DNA from: an uncultured bacterium
GTDB lineage: Bacteria > Actinomycetota > Actinomycetes > S36-B12
Reading direction: 5' to 3'
Length of the DNA stretch: 6,142 bases
NCBI GenBank assembly: GCA_903896585.1
Contig: CAITYI010000129.1
Location: 1-6,142, forward strand
Made by a program: the position numbers and the translations under genes. The stretch's first letter is position 1. Each line of letters opens with the position of its first letter. The notes under the pieces were generated by a model. That model did not search any database. It worked only from the letters and a program-made list of their open reading frames with translations, and was not told the DNA's origin. Below, in pieces: positions 1 through 5,885 of the stretch.

Positions 1-110
1 ACCGTATTCGGATCAATGACAAAGTTCTGTCCCAATTTTTTTGTCGGCGTGATACTCAGCTTGCTGGCCAGTTGACGAATAACCGTCGCGCCCAGCAATT
101 TAGCTGTCAC
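1..110 (-). CDS. rsmA: 16S rRNA dimethyladenosine transferase RsmA (KsgA), N-terminal part, cut by the window edge
   Basis: RsmA/KsgA uses S-adenosylmethionine to dimethylate two adjacent adenines in the 3'-terminal helix of 16S rRNA, late in small-subunit assembly. Only 36 codons and two bases lie in the window; the rest continues beyond position 1. The translation contains TPTKKLGQNFVIDPNT at about residues 21-36. This is the family's N-terminal hallmark (K-x-LGQNF-x-x-D) that precedes the first SAM-binding motif. The start is GTG at 110-108, chosen because a GGTGA Shine-Dalgarno motif lies seven bases upstream and overlaps the tatD stop codon. The gap to tatD is seven bases, so translational coupling is likely. 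The family assignment is firm despite the short fragment. The exact start is less certain, since a TTG a few codons in could also serve. Confidence 0.9.
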   Translation of the reverse strand, partial: MTAKLLGATVIRQLASKLSITPTKKLGQNFVIDPNT

Positions 111-117
111 GGATTTC

Positions 118-122
118 TCACC
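118..122 (-). promoter_or_regulatory. Shine-Dalgarno site of rsmA, overlapping the tatD stop codon
   Basis: On the minus strand GGTGA lies seven bases before the rsmA GTG start, and its last three bases are the TGA stop of tatD. It matches the 3' part of the AGGAGGTGA anti-SD complement. It fixes the GTG as the likely start and suggests that ribosomes finishing tatD reinitiate on rsmA. Confidence 0.6.
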
Positions 123-966
123 AATTCCCAAATGCGTTTACTGCGTTGTCAGAAAGAATTGCGCACAGTTCTGACTCGGGTACTCCTCGACGCTCAGCAA
201 TGGCGCGGACCGTGTACGGCATCAAATAACTGGCATTGACTCGGCCACGATTCGGGGTTGGAGCTAGATACGGTGCATCAGTCTCGACCAGCAATAATTG
301 ATCCGGCACCTGATCAAGAGCCTCGCGAAGTGAGTCTGCATTCTTAAAGGTGATCACTCCCGCAAAGGACATGTACCAGCCATTTGCCGCACACACCCTC
401 GCCATGGTCGCATCTCCGCTAAAACAATGAAATACAACTTTCTCCGGGGCGCCTTGGTCAATAAGTACCGACAGGACATCGTCGTGGGAATCTCTGTCGT
501 GAATCACCAATGTTTTATTCAGATTTCGGGCAAGATCAATATGCCAGCGAAATGACCGGTGCTGTGCTTCCCGACCGGATTCATCGGTTCGAAAATAATC
601 AAGGCCCGTCTCGCCAATTCCCCGCACCGCTGGATCAGTGGCCAGTTCGGCAATGCGGACAAGCGCCGAATCAAGATCGCCTGCTGCTGCACGCCGTGGC
701 GCTTCATTGGGGTGTAGGGCCACGGTCGCAATCACTTCGGGGTACCTGTGGGCAGCATCAATGGCCCACTCAGATGACTCAATGTCACATCCGACTTGCA
801 CGACTCGATCAACACCGACACTTCGAGCCCTATTGAGAAGATCACGCGGATCTGGAACCGCAGAGCCATGCAAGTTTCGGTCGTGGACATCCAGGTGGGT
901 ATGGGAGTCAATGACAGTACCCGCCAGCGGCAATGGGGGGTTGGGCCAATCTGAAACAGCATTCAT
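118..966 (-). CDS. tatD: TatD family metal-dependent hydrolase / deoxyribonuclease
   Basis: This is a TIM-barrel hydrolase of the TatD family. Characterised members are Mg2+-dependent 3'-5' exonucleases or DNases acting in DNA repair; despite the name they are not needed for Tat export. The 282-residue protein is of normal family length. All expected metal ligands are visible: H22 and H24 in SHTHLD, E119 in GIGETGLDYF, H156 in VIHDRD, H180 in HCFSG and D230 in ETDAPYLAP. The ATG at 966-964 is chosen because it lies seven bases after the metG stop. The frame stays open to 1113, but that extension lies inside metG and has no family similarity. No good Shine-Dalgarno precedes the ATG, so coupling to metG translation is inferred. 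It is followed seven bases later by rsmA. The family is certain; the cellular substrate is not. Confidence 0.95.
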   Translation of the reverse strand: MNAVSDWPNPPLPLAGTVIDSHTHLDVHDRNLHGSAVPDPRDLLNRARSVGVDRVVQVGCDIESSEWAIDAAHRYPEVIATVALHPNEAPRRAAAGDLDSALVRIAELATDPAVRGIGETGLDYFRTDESGREAQHRSFRWHIDLARNLNKTLVIHDRDSHDDVLSVLIDQGAPEKVVFHCFSGDATMARVCAANGWYMSFAGVITFKNADSLREALDQVPDQLLLVETDAPYLAPTPNRGRVNASYLMPYTVRAIAERRGVPESELCAILSDNAVNAFGNW

Positions 967-973
967 GAAGGAA

Positions 974-2578
974 TTAGTCGCTTTCGGGTTCCGCAAGCCT
1001 TGGGAAAAGGGAAGCTCCTTTAACAACCTGTACGCCCGCTGGCAATTGACCCCACGTGCCACAGCTCGCCAGTGGCTGATCTGCCAGATCCCCCAAAGCC
1101 TCTTGAGCGCCAATCGCCTGCCACATCTCCTGCATGGCCTTCGGCATCACGGGGTTGTAGAGAACAGCAATCGCTCTCAATGATTCGCAGACCGTATAAA
1201 GGACGGTGGCCAGGCGAGGAATCGTGGATTCGTCTTTGGCGAGTACCCATGGTTCCTGCTCGGTGACATAACCATTGATATGTTCGATGAATTCGCGTAC
1301 CTGTCCAATGGCCCCGGCAAAGTCCAATTCATCGATACACGAATCAGCTTGCTCCACCACCGTCTGCAGAAGTTGCTGTATTTCAATTTCTTTGTCGCCG
1401 GGTGCTTGATCCGGAGGGAGCTTGCCTTCAAAATACTTTCCCACCATGGCTGTTGCCCGTGAAGCAAGATTTCCTAAACCATTTGCCAGCTCAGATGTGT
1501 AACGAGCACTCATGTCTTCCCAGCTGAATGATCCGTCGTGACCGAAAGCAATCGCCCGCATGAAGTAATAGCGGAAAGCATCTGAGCCAAAGTGATCAAC
1601 GATCAACTCAGGTGAGATCCCGGTCAACTTAGATTTTGACATTTTCTCGCCGCCAACAAGAAGCCATCCGTGCGCGAAAACCTGCTGAGGTGGTTGTAGG
1701 CCAGCAGCCAGCAACATGGCTGGCCAATACACCGCGTGGAAACGGAGAATGTCTTTACCCACGAGTTGAACATTTGCCGGCCAGACGCGGGCAAAGAGTT
1801 CAGCATCCTTGGATCCTGGTTCAGCACCGTAGCCGGTTGCGGTGATGTAGTTCAGGAGTGCATCAAACCAGACGTACACGACCTGGGATTTGTCCCAACT
1901 CAGCGGAATACCCCATTTGACACTGGAACGAGACATGGAGATATCAACGAGACCACCTCGCAAAAAACTCATGACCTCGTTATAAGCGCTTTGTGGGCGC
2001 ACAGCATTTGGATTTTCTTCGTAATACTTAATCAACTGATCATTAAATGCGGACAGTTGGAAAAACCAATTTTCTTCACTTAATTGCTCGGGTGGCTTTC
2101 CATGAATACTGCACACTTGCTCTCCGGCGAACTCCCCGGTTCCCTCAACAAGATCCGCAGCAAATTTGAATTCCTCACAGCCAACACAGTAAGGGCCTTC
2201 ATAGGGGGCCGAGAAGACATAGCCATTTGCCTTCACGGTATCCCAAAACTTTTGGACCCGATCTGCATGGCGACTCTCCGTGGTTCTAATGAAATCGTCG
2301 TTGCGAGCATCAATTGTCTTGAGGACCGGCTGCCATGACTCTGACACCAGGCGATCAACCCAGACTTGTGGCTCAACTCCCCCAGCCTCGGCAGCGCGTT
2401 GCACCTTTGTTCCGTGTTCATCAACCCCGGTAAGGAACCAGACAGATTCGCCACGCTGGCGGTGCCAGCGGGTCAGGACATCGCCGGCCGTTGTCGTATA
2501 CGCGTGCCCAATGTGGGGAGCATCGTTCACATAATAAATAGGAGTGGTCAGGTAGAAAGACTTGGCCAACTCGGTCAT
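974..2578 (-). CDS. metG: Methionyl-tRNA synthetase (MetRS)
   Basis: MetRS is a cytoplasmic class I aminoacyl-tRNA synthetase that charges tRNA-Met and initiator tRNA with methionine using ATP. The 534-residue protein has the HIGH motif at residues 22-25 (APHIGHAYTT) and KMSKS at 312-316. A single zinc knuckle lies in the connecting peptide, with C131, C134, C156 and H159. The C-x2-C...C-x2-H pattern is that of the Thermus-type enzyme. The remaining C-terminal part is the helical anticodon-binding domain. The length leaves no room for the extra C-terminal tRNA-binding/dimerisation domain of the E. coli enzyme. The ATG at 2578 is chosen. A TTG two codons upstream is in frame but directly abuts the -10 hexamer, so it would lie outside the transcript. 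The gene lies 26 bases after rsmI and seven before tatD. No Shine-Dalgarno is visible; a leaderless promoter precedes it. Confidence 0.97.
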   Translation of the reverse strand: MTELAKSFYLTTPIYYVNDAPHIGHAYTTTAGDVLTRWHRQRGESVWFLTGVDEHGTKVQRAAEAGGVEPQVWVDRLVSESWQPVLKTIDARNDDFIRTTESRHADRVQKFWDTVKANGYVFSAPYEGPYCVGCEEFKFAADLVEGTGEFAGEQVCSIHGKPPEQLSEENWFFQLSAFNDQLIKYYEENPNAVRPQSAYNEVMSFLRGGLVDISMSRSSVKWGIPLSWDKSQVVYVWFDALLNYITATGYGAEPGSKDAELFARVWPANVQLVGKDILRFHAVYWPAMLLAAGLQPPQQVFAHGWLLVGGEKMSKSKLTGISPELIVDHFGSDAFRYYFMRAIAFGHDGSFSWEDMSARYTSELANGLGNLASRATAMVGKYFEGKLPPDQAPGDKEIEIQQLLQTVVEQADSCIDELDFAGAIGQVREFIEHINGYVTEQEPWVLAKDESTIPRLATVLYTVCESLRAIAVLYNPVMPKAMQEMWQAIGAQEALGDLADQPLASCGTWGQLPAGVQVVKGASLFPRLAEPESD

Positions 2579-2590
2579 GGACAAATACTA
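2579..2590 (-). promoter_or_regulatory. Candidate leaderless promoter -10 element of metG
   Basis: The minus strand reads TAGTAT (2590-2585), then TTGTCC (2584-2579), then the metG ATG. TANNNT followed by six bases puts the transcription start on the A of ATG, the geometry of actinobacterial leaderless mRNAs. No convincing -35 hexamer is seen 16-19 bases upstream, and no Shine-Dalgarno precedes the ATG. It would let metG, tatD and rsmA be transcribed apart from rsmI. This is a sequence prediction only. Confidence 0.55.
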
Positions 2591-2604
2591 GTCAGGTGTT
2601 TGAT

Positions 2605-3480
2605 TCATTTATCTGATGCTTGTGCAGCCTTTGCACTAATGGCTGCTTGATAGACATCACGCTTTGGGATACCCGCGGCACTGGCGACCAGTGTGCTTGC
2701 TTCTTTGAGGGAATGACCCTTAACCACCAAGGATTGAACGCGCAGCACAATATCTTCCATATTCGACAAGCCCGCTTCAATTCGGAGCTCATCCGCATTC
2801 GCACCCGCAACCACGAGAGTTATTTCACCGCGCACTTCACCCAAGGACCACGCCACAAGATCTGCCAGTGAACCTCGAATCACTTCTTCATACGTTTTAG
2901 TCATCTCTCGACACACTGCAACTCGGCGATCAGAACCAAACACGGTAACCATGTCTGTGAGCGTTGATCCGATTCGATGCGGTGCTTCAAAAAAGACCAT
3001 GGTTCTGGTCTCGCGGGACAACAGTGTCAAAGTCGAGATTCGCTCTCCAGATTTTCTGGGCAGGAAACCTTCAAAACAAAATCGATCTGATGGCAGCCCT
3101 GATAGAACTAGTGCGGTGAGAACTGCCGAGGGGCCGGGAATCACTGATATCGGAATACCCGCTTCAATGGCTCCGGCGGCTAATCGGTACCCAGGATCAC
3201 TCACCTGAGGCATACCGGCATCGGTGACCACCAATACGGTGGAACCCCCTCGAACGGCATTAATAATTTGGTCCACCCGAGCAATCTCATTTCCTTCGAA
3301 ATTTGAGATGACCCGACCGTTGATCTCAACACCCAAGCGGGATGCGAGTTGACGAAATTTCCTGGTGTCTTCAGCCGCAATCAGGTCGGCTTGGGCCATG
3401 GCTTCCAAGAGTCGCAAGGACGCATCGCCTGAATTGCCCATGGGAGTACCGGCAAAGATCAGTCTCCCATCAGTGATCAT
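2605..3480 (-). CDS. rsmI: 16S rRNA (cytidine-1402-2'-O)-methyltransferase RsmI
   Basis: RsmI is a SAM-dependent tetrapyrrole-methylase-fold enzyme that 2'-O-methylates C1402 in the 16S rRNA decoding centre. The 291-residue product has normal family length. It shows the N-terminal strand and loop LIFAGTPMGNSGDASLRLLE (residues 7-26), AAEDTRKF (35-42), TDAGMPQVSDPG (86-97) and IPGPSA (114-119), all family signatures. The T-to-M change from the usual SDAGTP is, as I recall, common in actinobacterial homologues. The ATG at 3480 gives the usual N terminus. The open frame continues to 3687 across the start of divergent pmt and is not family-like there. The start is not firm: the only Shine-Dalgarno-like GGAG lies 12 bases away, and a GTG at 3507 (300 residues) has a weak -10-like CACTAT six bases before it. 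The stop is 26 bases from metG. Confidence 0.93.
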   Translation of the reverse strand: MITDGRLIFAGTPMGNSGDASLRLLEAMAQADLIAAEDTRKFRQLASRLGVEINGRVISNFEGNEIARVDQIINAVRGGSTVLVVTDAGMPQVSDPGYRLAAGAIEAGIPISVIPGPSAVLTALVLSGLPSDRFCFEGFLPRKSGERISTLTLLSRETRTMVFFEAPHRIGSTLTDMVTVFGSDRRVAVCREMTKTYEEVIRGSLADLVAWSLGEVRGEITLVVAGANADELRIEAGLSNMEDIVLRVQSLVVKGHSLKEASTLVASAAGIPKRDVYQAAISAKAAQASDK

Positions 3481-3529
3481 TGTCCCGTCAATCTCCGCCT
3501 GATCCACGTCCCAATAGTGGCAGGGCGCA

Positions 3530-3541
3530 TACCATGTTCCG
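3530..3541 (+). promoter_or_regulatory. Candidate leaderless promoter -10 element of pmt
   Basis: TACCAT (3530-3535), then GTTCCG (3536-3541), then the GTG start of pmt. The hexamer fits TANNNT, and the six-base spacing places the transcription start on the first base of GTG. No Shine-Dalgarno precedes the GTG. No clear -35 element is visible. The site lies in the 61-base divergent gap between rsmI and pmt. Confidence 0.5.
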
Positions 3542-5131
3542 GTGCCACCCATCTTGCGCCGGCCAGCCCCGGATCGAAATGTGGCCACAATTGGGCAGCG
3601 ACTCAACCCGCCATTTCCCACCAAAGGCATTGTGGGGTGGATCGCGCCACTTATACTGGGACTGATTGCCGGGCTCATTCGTTTCATTCAACTTGGCCGC
3701 CCGAACACGGTGGCATTTGATGAAACCTATTACGCAAAAGACGCGTGGGCATTATTGAGATTTGGGGTTGAACATAAAGCGGTAGATGATCATGAAGCTC
3801 TCATGCTTTCCGCGGGAAGCAACTGGCGCACCGTTGAAGCCTTCACGAGTGAAGGTTCCTTCGTAGTTCATCCCCCTGTCGGGAAGTGGACAATCGCAAT
3901 CGGTGAATACCTGTTCGGCGTCACACCATTTGGTTGGCGATTTATGGCTGCCCTACTCGGCACAATCGCCGTCGTTTTGGTTGCCCGCATTGTTCGGCGC
4001 ATGACGAGGTCAGATTTGATCGGCGGCATTGCTGGACTTTTACTTGCCCTCGATGGCATTCACATTGTCATGAGTCGCACCGCGTTACTTGATATTGTCC
4101 TGGGAACTTTTATCCTTGCTGGATTTGGATCACTCGTTATTGATCGCGATGCGACCCGAAAAAAACTGGCACTCCTTGGTGCCCAGCTCGGTAACACGCC
4201 AGAGGTCTGGAAGCACCTTGGTTCAGGTTTTGGTCCACGCTTGGGTATTCGGCCATGGCGATTGTTGGCAATCTTTTTTCTTACTCTGGCAGTGAGTGTG
4301 AAATGGTCTGGCTTATGGTTCCTTGCAATTTTCATGATCATGACACTTCTGTGGGATGTGGGAACACTTCGGACAATTGGAGTTGATCGCCCCTGGATTG
4401 CGACTTTAGTCAAAAGTGCTCCTGCGGCATTTATCGCAACCGTTGTACTCACCATTGCGGTGTACCTGACCAGTTGGACCGGCTGGTTTCTCTCCGATAC
4501 TGGCTGGGGTCGTGACTGGGCAACCGACAAACCCGACTCATGGGTTCCCGACTCATTGAGATCCCTGGCGAACTATCACTCCGAGGCGTGGAACTTTCAT
4601 GTGAATCTGGATTCGGATCACGGTTACCAAAGCAACCCGCTGTCATGGCCATTTATGACTAGGCCTACAAGTTTTGTTTATGAGAGCATTAAAGATGGAT
4701 CACAAGGCTGCCCGACCGACCGTTGCTCCCAACAAGTTCTTGCACTCGGAAACCCAATAATTTGGTGGGCAGCACTCCTCGCAGTTCCGTATCAACTGTG
4801 GAATTGGTTGAGTAATCGTGACTGGCGTTCTGGGGCGATCCTCGCGGGAATTATTGCCGGATGGGTTCCGTGGCTCCTATACCTCGATAGAACGATATTC
4901 ACTTTCTACACGGTTGCCTATCTTCCATTCCTTGTTATGGCCGTTGCATTCACCATTATGAAACTGCTTCAACACAAACCGCCGCAACAACAGCCGGTTG
5001 TTATTGCCCTTATTGGCATATACCTTCTGGCTGTTATCGCGGCGGCCTGGTGGTTTTATCCGATCTGGACCGGAGAAGTTATTCCCTACGACCAGTGGAA
5101 GTTACGCATGTGGATGCCCACTTGGATCTAG
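3542..5131 (+). CDS. pmt: Polyprenol-phosphate-mannose:protein O-mannosyltransferase (GT39 family)
   Basis: Pmt is a polytopic membrane glycosyltransferase that moves mannose from polyprenyl-phosphate-mannose to Ser/Thr of proteins as they are exported. The 529-residue protein has a first membrane segment near residues 31-51. An outer loop follows with FDETYYAKDAW, whose D60-E61 pair corresponds to the essential acidic residues of the family. HPPVGKW lies at 110-116, followed by several hydrophobic segments (roughly residues 120-150, 157-195, 238-270 and 290-315, with more in the last quarter). A soluble loop rich in aromatics includes YQSNPLSWPFMTRP and two closely spaced cysteines. The C terminus KLRMWMPTWI is typical of actinobacterial Pmt. 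The GTG start is supported by the leaderless -10 motif; in-frame GTGs at 3581 and 3632 are alternatives, the latter truncating the N-terminal cytoplasmic tail. It diverges from rsmI, and its stop overlaps the next gene's stop. The family is firm; specific protein substrates are unknown. Confidence 0.93.
   Translation: MPPILRRPAPDRNVATIGQRLNPPFPTKGIVGWIAPLILGLIAGLIRFIQLGRPNTVAFDETYYAKDAWALLRFGVEHKAVDDHEALMLSAGSNWRTVEAFTSEGSFVVHPPVGKWTIAIGEYLFGVTPFGWRFMAALLGTIAVVLVARIVRRMTRSDLIGGIAGLLLALDGIHIVMSRTALLDIVLGTFILAGFGSLVIDRDATRKKLALLGAQLGNTPEVWKHLGSGFGPRLGIRPWRLLAIFFLTLAVSVKWSGLWFLAIFMIMTLLWDVGTLRTIGVDRPWIATLVKSAPAAFIATVVLTIAVYLTSWTGWFLSDTGWGRDWATDKPDSWVPDSLRSLANYHSEAWNFHVNLDSDHGYQSNPLSWPFMTRPTSFVYESIKDGSQGCPTDRCSQQVLALGNPIIWWAALLAVPYQLWNWLSNRDWRSGAILAGIIAGWVPWLLYLDRTIFTFYTVAYLPFLVMAVAFTIMKLLQHKPPQQQPVVIALIGIYLLAVIAAAWWFYPIWTGEVIPYDQWKLRMWMPTWI
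5128..5131. other. Convergent stop-codon overlap in CTAG
   Basis: The palindrome CTAG contains the TAG stop of pmt (5129-5131, plus) and the TAG stop of the secreted-protein gene (5130-5128, minus). The two coding regions therefore overlap tail to tail by four bases. There is no intergenic space for a terminator; any terminator would lie inside the opposing coding sequence, and I see no strong hairpin with a T-run there. Confidence 0.95.
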
Positions 5132-5832
5132 CCAACCCACGTAGTCACCATGTCGAATGCCACCTTCTCGAGCGACTTCTTCTGGGCTGCGGTGACATTC
5201 ACTGCCCTGCTATTTAGCCCTTGAGTATTGATAATCGCATCATTCACCAGCGTGTAGATGTTTAAAGCGTCATTCAGATAGACGGGGGAATCGCCGACAG
5301 CAGCATTACTTGAGTTTTGGTTGACAAAAATCGACGCTACACCAGCTACTGTCACTGCTGGAATTTTTCCAGTTGTGACAATGTTCTGATACGGATAAAC
5401 CGTTCCGTCATCGCTTGTCCAAGAACCTGAGTAATTACCCTCACACTTCTTAATGTCTTTAGTGAGCTTTGCAAAAGCTTCTTCGGCAGCAACGTTGTTT
5501 TTGAACTCGCTCACCGAAATAAACAGGTTGAGATCTCTTCGAACAACATCATAAGAAGCAAAGGCGCTTCGAAGTGTCCTGGACATTTTGACGTCGGGTC
5601 CGTTGGGAGTTGGGCTTGTGCAGACATATGAACCGTTTCTACCCGAATCCATGACCTGCACGCTCATGGCTGGTTTGGCCGCGAAGGCCTTGGGCAGGTC
5701 TTTCGGGCTGAGGAAATGCGAAGCAGCAAAAGCAAATGCTTCTCTGTCATAAGCCTGAGCAGCAGTTGATGCGGCTCCCAAGGATCCAATAACGAGGGCG
5801 GCACCGACTAATCCGGTGAAAATTCTTTTCAT
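5128..5832 (-). CDS. Secreted protein of unknown function, possibly PknH-type sensor-domain-like
   Basis: This 234-residue protein has a clear Sec signal peptide: K2-R3, a hydrophobic core at about residues 4-20 and an AQA cleavage site after A27. There is no lipobox cysteine, so it is predicted to be a soluble exported protein. The mature part has two cysteines, C71 (SYVCTSP) and C130 (DIKKCEGNY), which could form one disulfide. An Ala-rich helix, AAEEAFAKLTKDIKKC, precedes C130, and a C-terminal helix ends VAFDMVTTWVG. The order of a helix ending in Cys, a strand-rich middle and a final helix faintly recalls the extracellular PknH-type sensor domain of Actinobacteria. That is resemblance only, and no catalytic motif is visible. 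The ATG at 5832 is preferred because AGAGGA lies just upstream and the signal peptide begins properly. An in-frame ATG at 5874 would overlap the predicted -10. It converges on pmt and diverges from the dehalogenase-like gene. Confidence 0.85.
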   Translation of the reverse strand: MKRIFTGLVGAALVIGSLGAASTAAQAYDREAFAFAASHFLSPKDLPKAFAAKPAMSVQVMDSGRNGSYVCTSPTPNGPDVKMSRTLRSAFASYDVVRRDLNLFISVSEFKNNVAAEEAFAKLTKDIKKCEGNYSGSWTSDDGTVYPYQNIVTTGKIPAVTVAGVASIFVNQNSSNAAVGDSPVYLNDALNIYTLVNDAIINTQGLNSRAVNVTAAQKKSLEKVAFDMVTTWVG

Positions 5833-5835
5833 TGT

Positions 5836-5841
5836 TCCTCT
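5836..5841 (-). promoter_or_regulatory. Shine-Dalgarno site of the secreted-protein gene
   Basis: AGAGGA on the minus strand is followed by ACA and then ATG at 5832. The spacing is short but workable. It favours this ATG over the upstream in-frame ATG at 5874, which has no such motif. Confidence 0.65.
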
Positions 5842-5869
5842 TTCATTTGTGATTGAATGACCAATAAAG

Positions 5870-5875
5870 AGCATA
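5870..5875 (-). promoter_or_regulatory. Candidate -10 element for the secreted-protein gene
   Basis: The minus strand reads TATGCT, a TANNNT hexamer. It would start transcription near 5863 and give a leader of about 31 bases containing the Shine-Dalgarno site. No good -35 is visible. It overlaps by two bases the opposite-strand -10 of the dehalogenase-like gene. Confidence 0.4.
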
Positions 5876-5885
5876 GTCTCACCCT
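5874..5885 (+). promoter_or_regulatory. Candidate leaderless promoter -10 element of the dehalogenase-like gene
   Basis: TAGTCT (5874-5879), then CACCCT (5880-5885), then ATG. The hexamer and six-base spacing put the transcription start on the A of ATG. No Shine-Dalgarno is present. A TTGAAT at 5853-5858 is only 15 bases upstream, so the -35 is doubtful. Confidence 0.55.

Noticed and set aside
967..1113. In-frame N-terminal extension of tatD by 49 codons into metG
   Set aside because: It has no TatD-like sequence, lies wholly inside the metG C-terminal coding region, and the ATG at 966 gives the normal family length.
638..1183. Plus-strand open frame of 181 codons antisense to tatD and metG
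   Set aside because: It is opposite two firmly identified genes with intact motifs, has low-complexity Arg/Ser/Ala content, and has no ribosome site or family resemblance.
2588..2608. Six-codon ORF MNQTPD whose ATG overlaps the rsmI TGA (ATGA), a possible leader peptide for metG
   Set aside because: It has no Shine-Dalgarno, no methionine-rich or attenuator structure, and its stop codon lies in the -10 hexamer of metG; chance is the simpler explanation.
3481..3687. In-frame N-terminal extension of rsmI by 69 codons across the start of pmt
   Set aside because: RsmI proteins are about 280-300 residues and begin just before the GTPMGN-type motif; the extension overlaps the pmt coding region and promoter.
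4060..4530. Minus-strand open frame of 156 codons inside pmt
   Set aside because: It has an Arg/Ser/Pro-rich composition typical of an antisense shadow of a membrane-protein gene, with no recognisable domain; the plus frame is a clear Pmt.
5040..5230. Search for an intrinsic terminator around the pmt / secreted-protein convergence
   Set aside because: No GC-rich hairpin followed by a T-run was found on either strand; short palindromes such as CTCGAG are too small.
5833..5874. Upstream ATG at 5874 adding 14 residues to the secreted protein
   Set aside because: The codon overlaps the predicted -10 TATGCT and has no Shine-Dalgarno, whereas the ATG at 5832 has AGAGGA and starts a textbook signal peptide.
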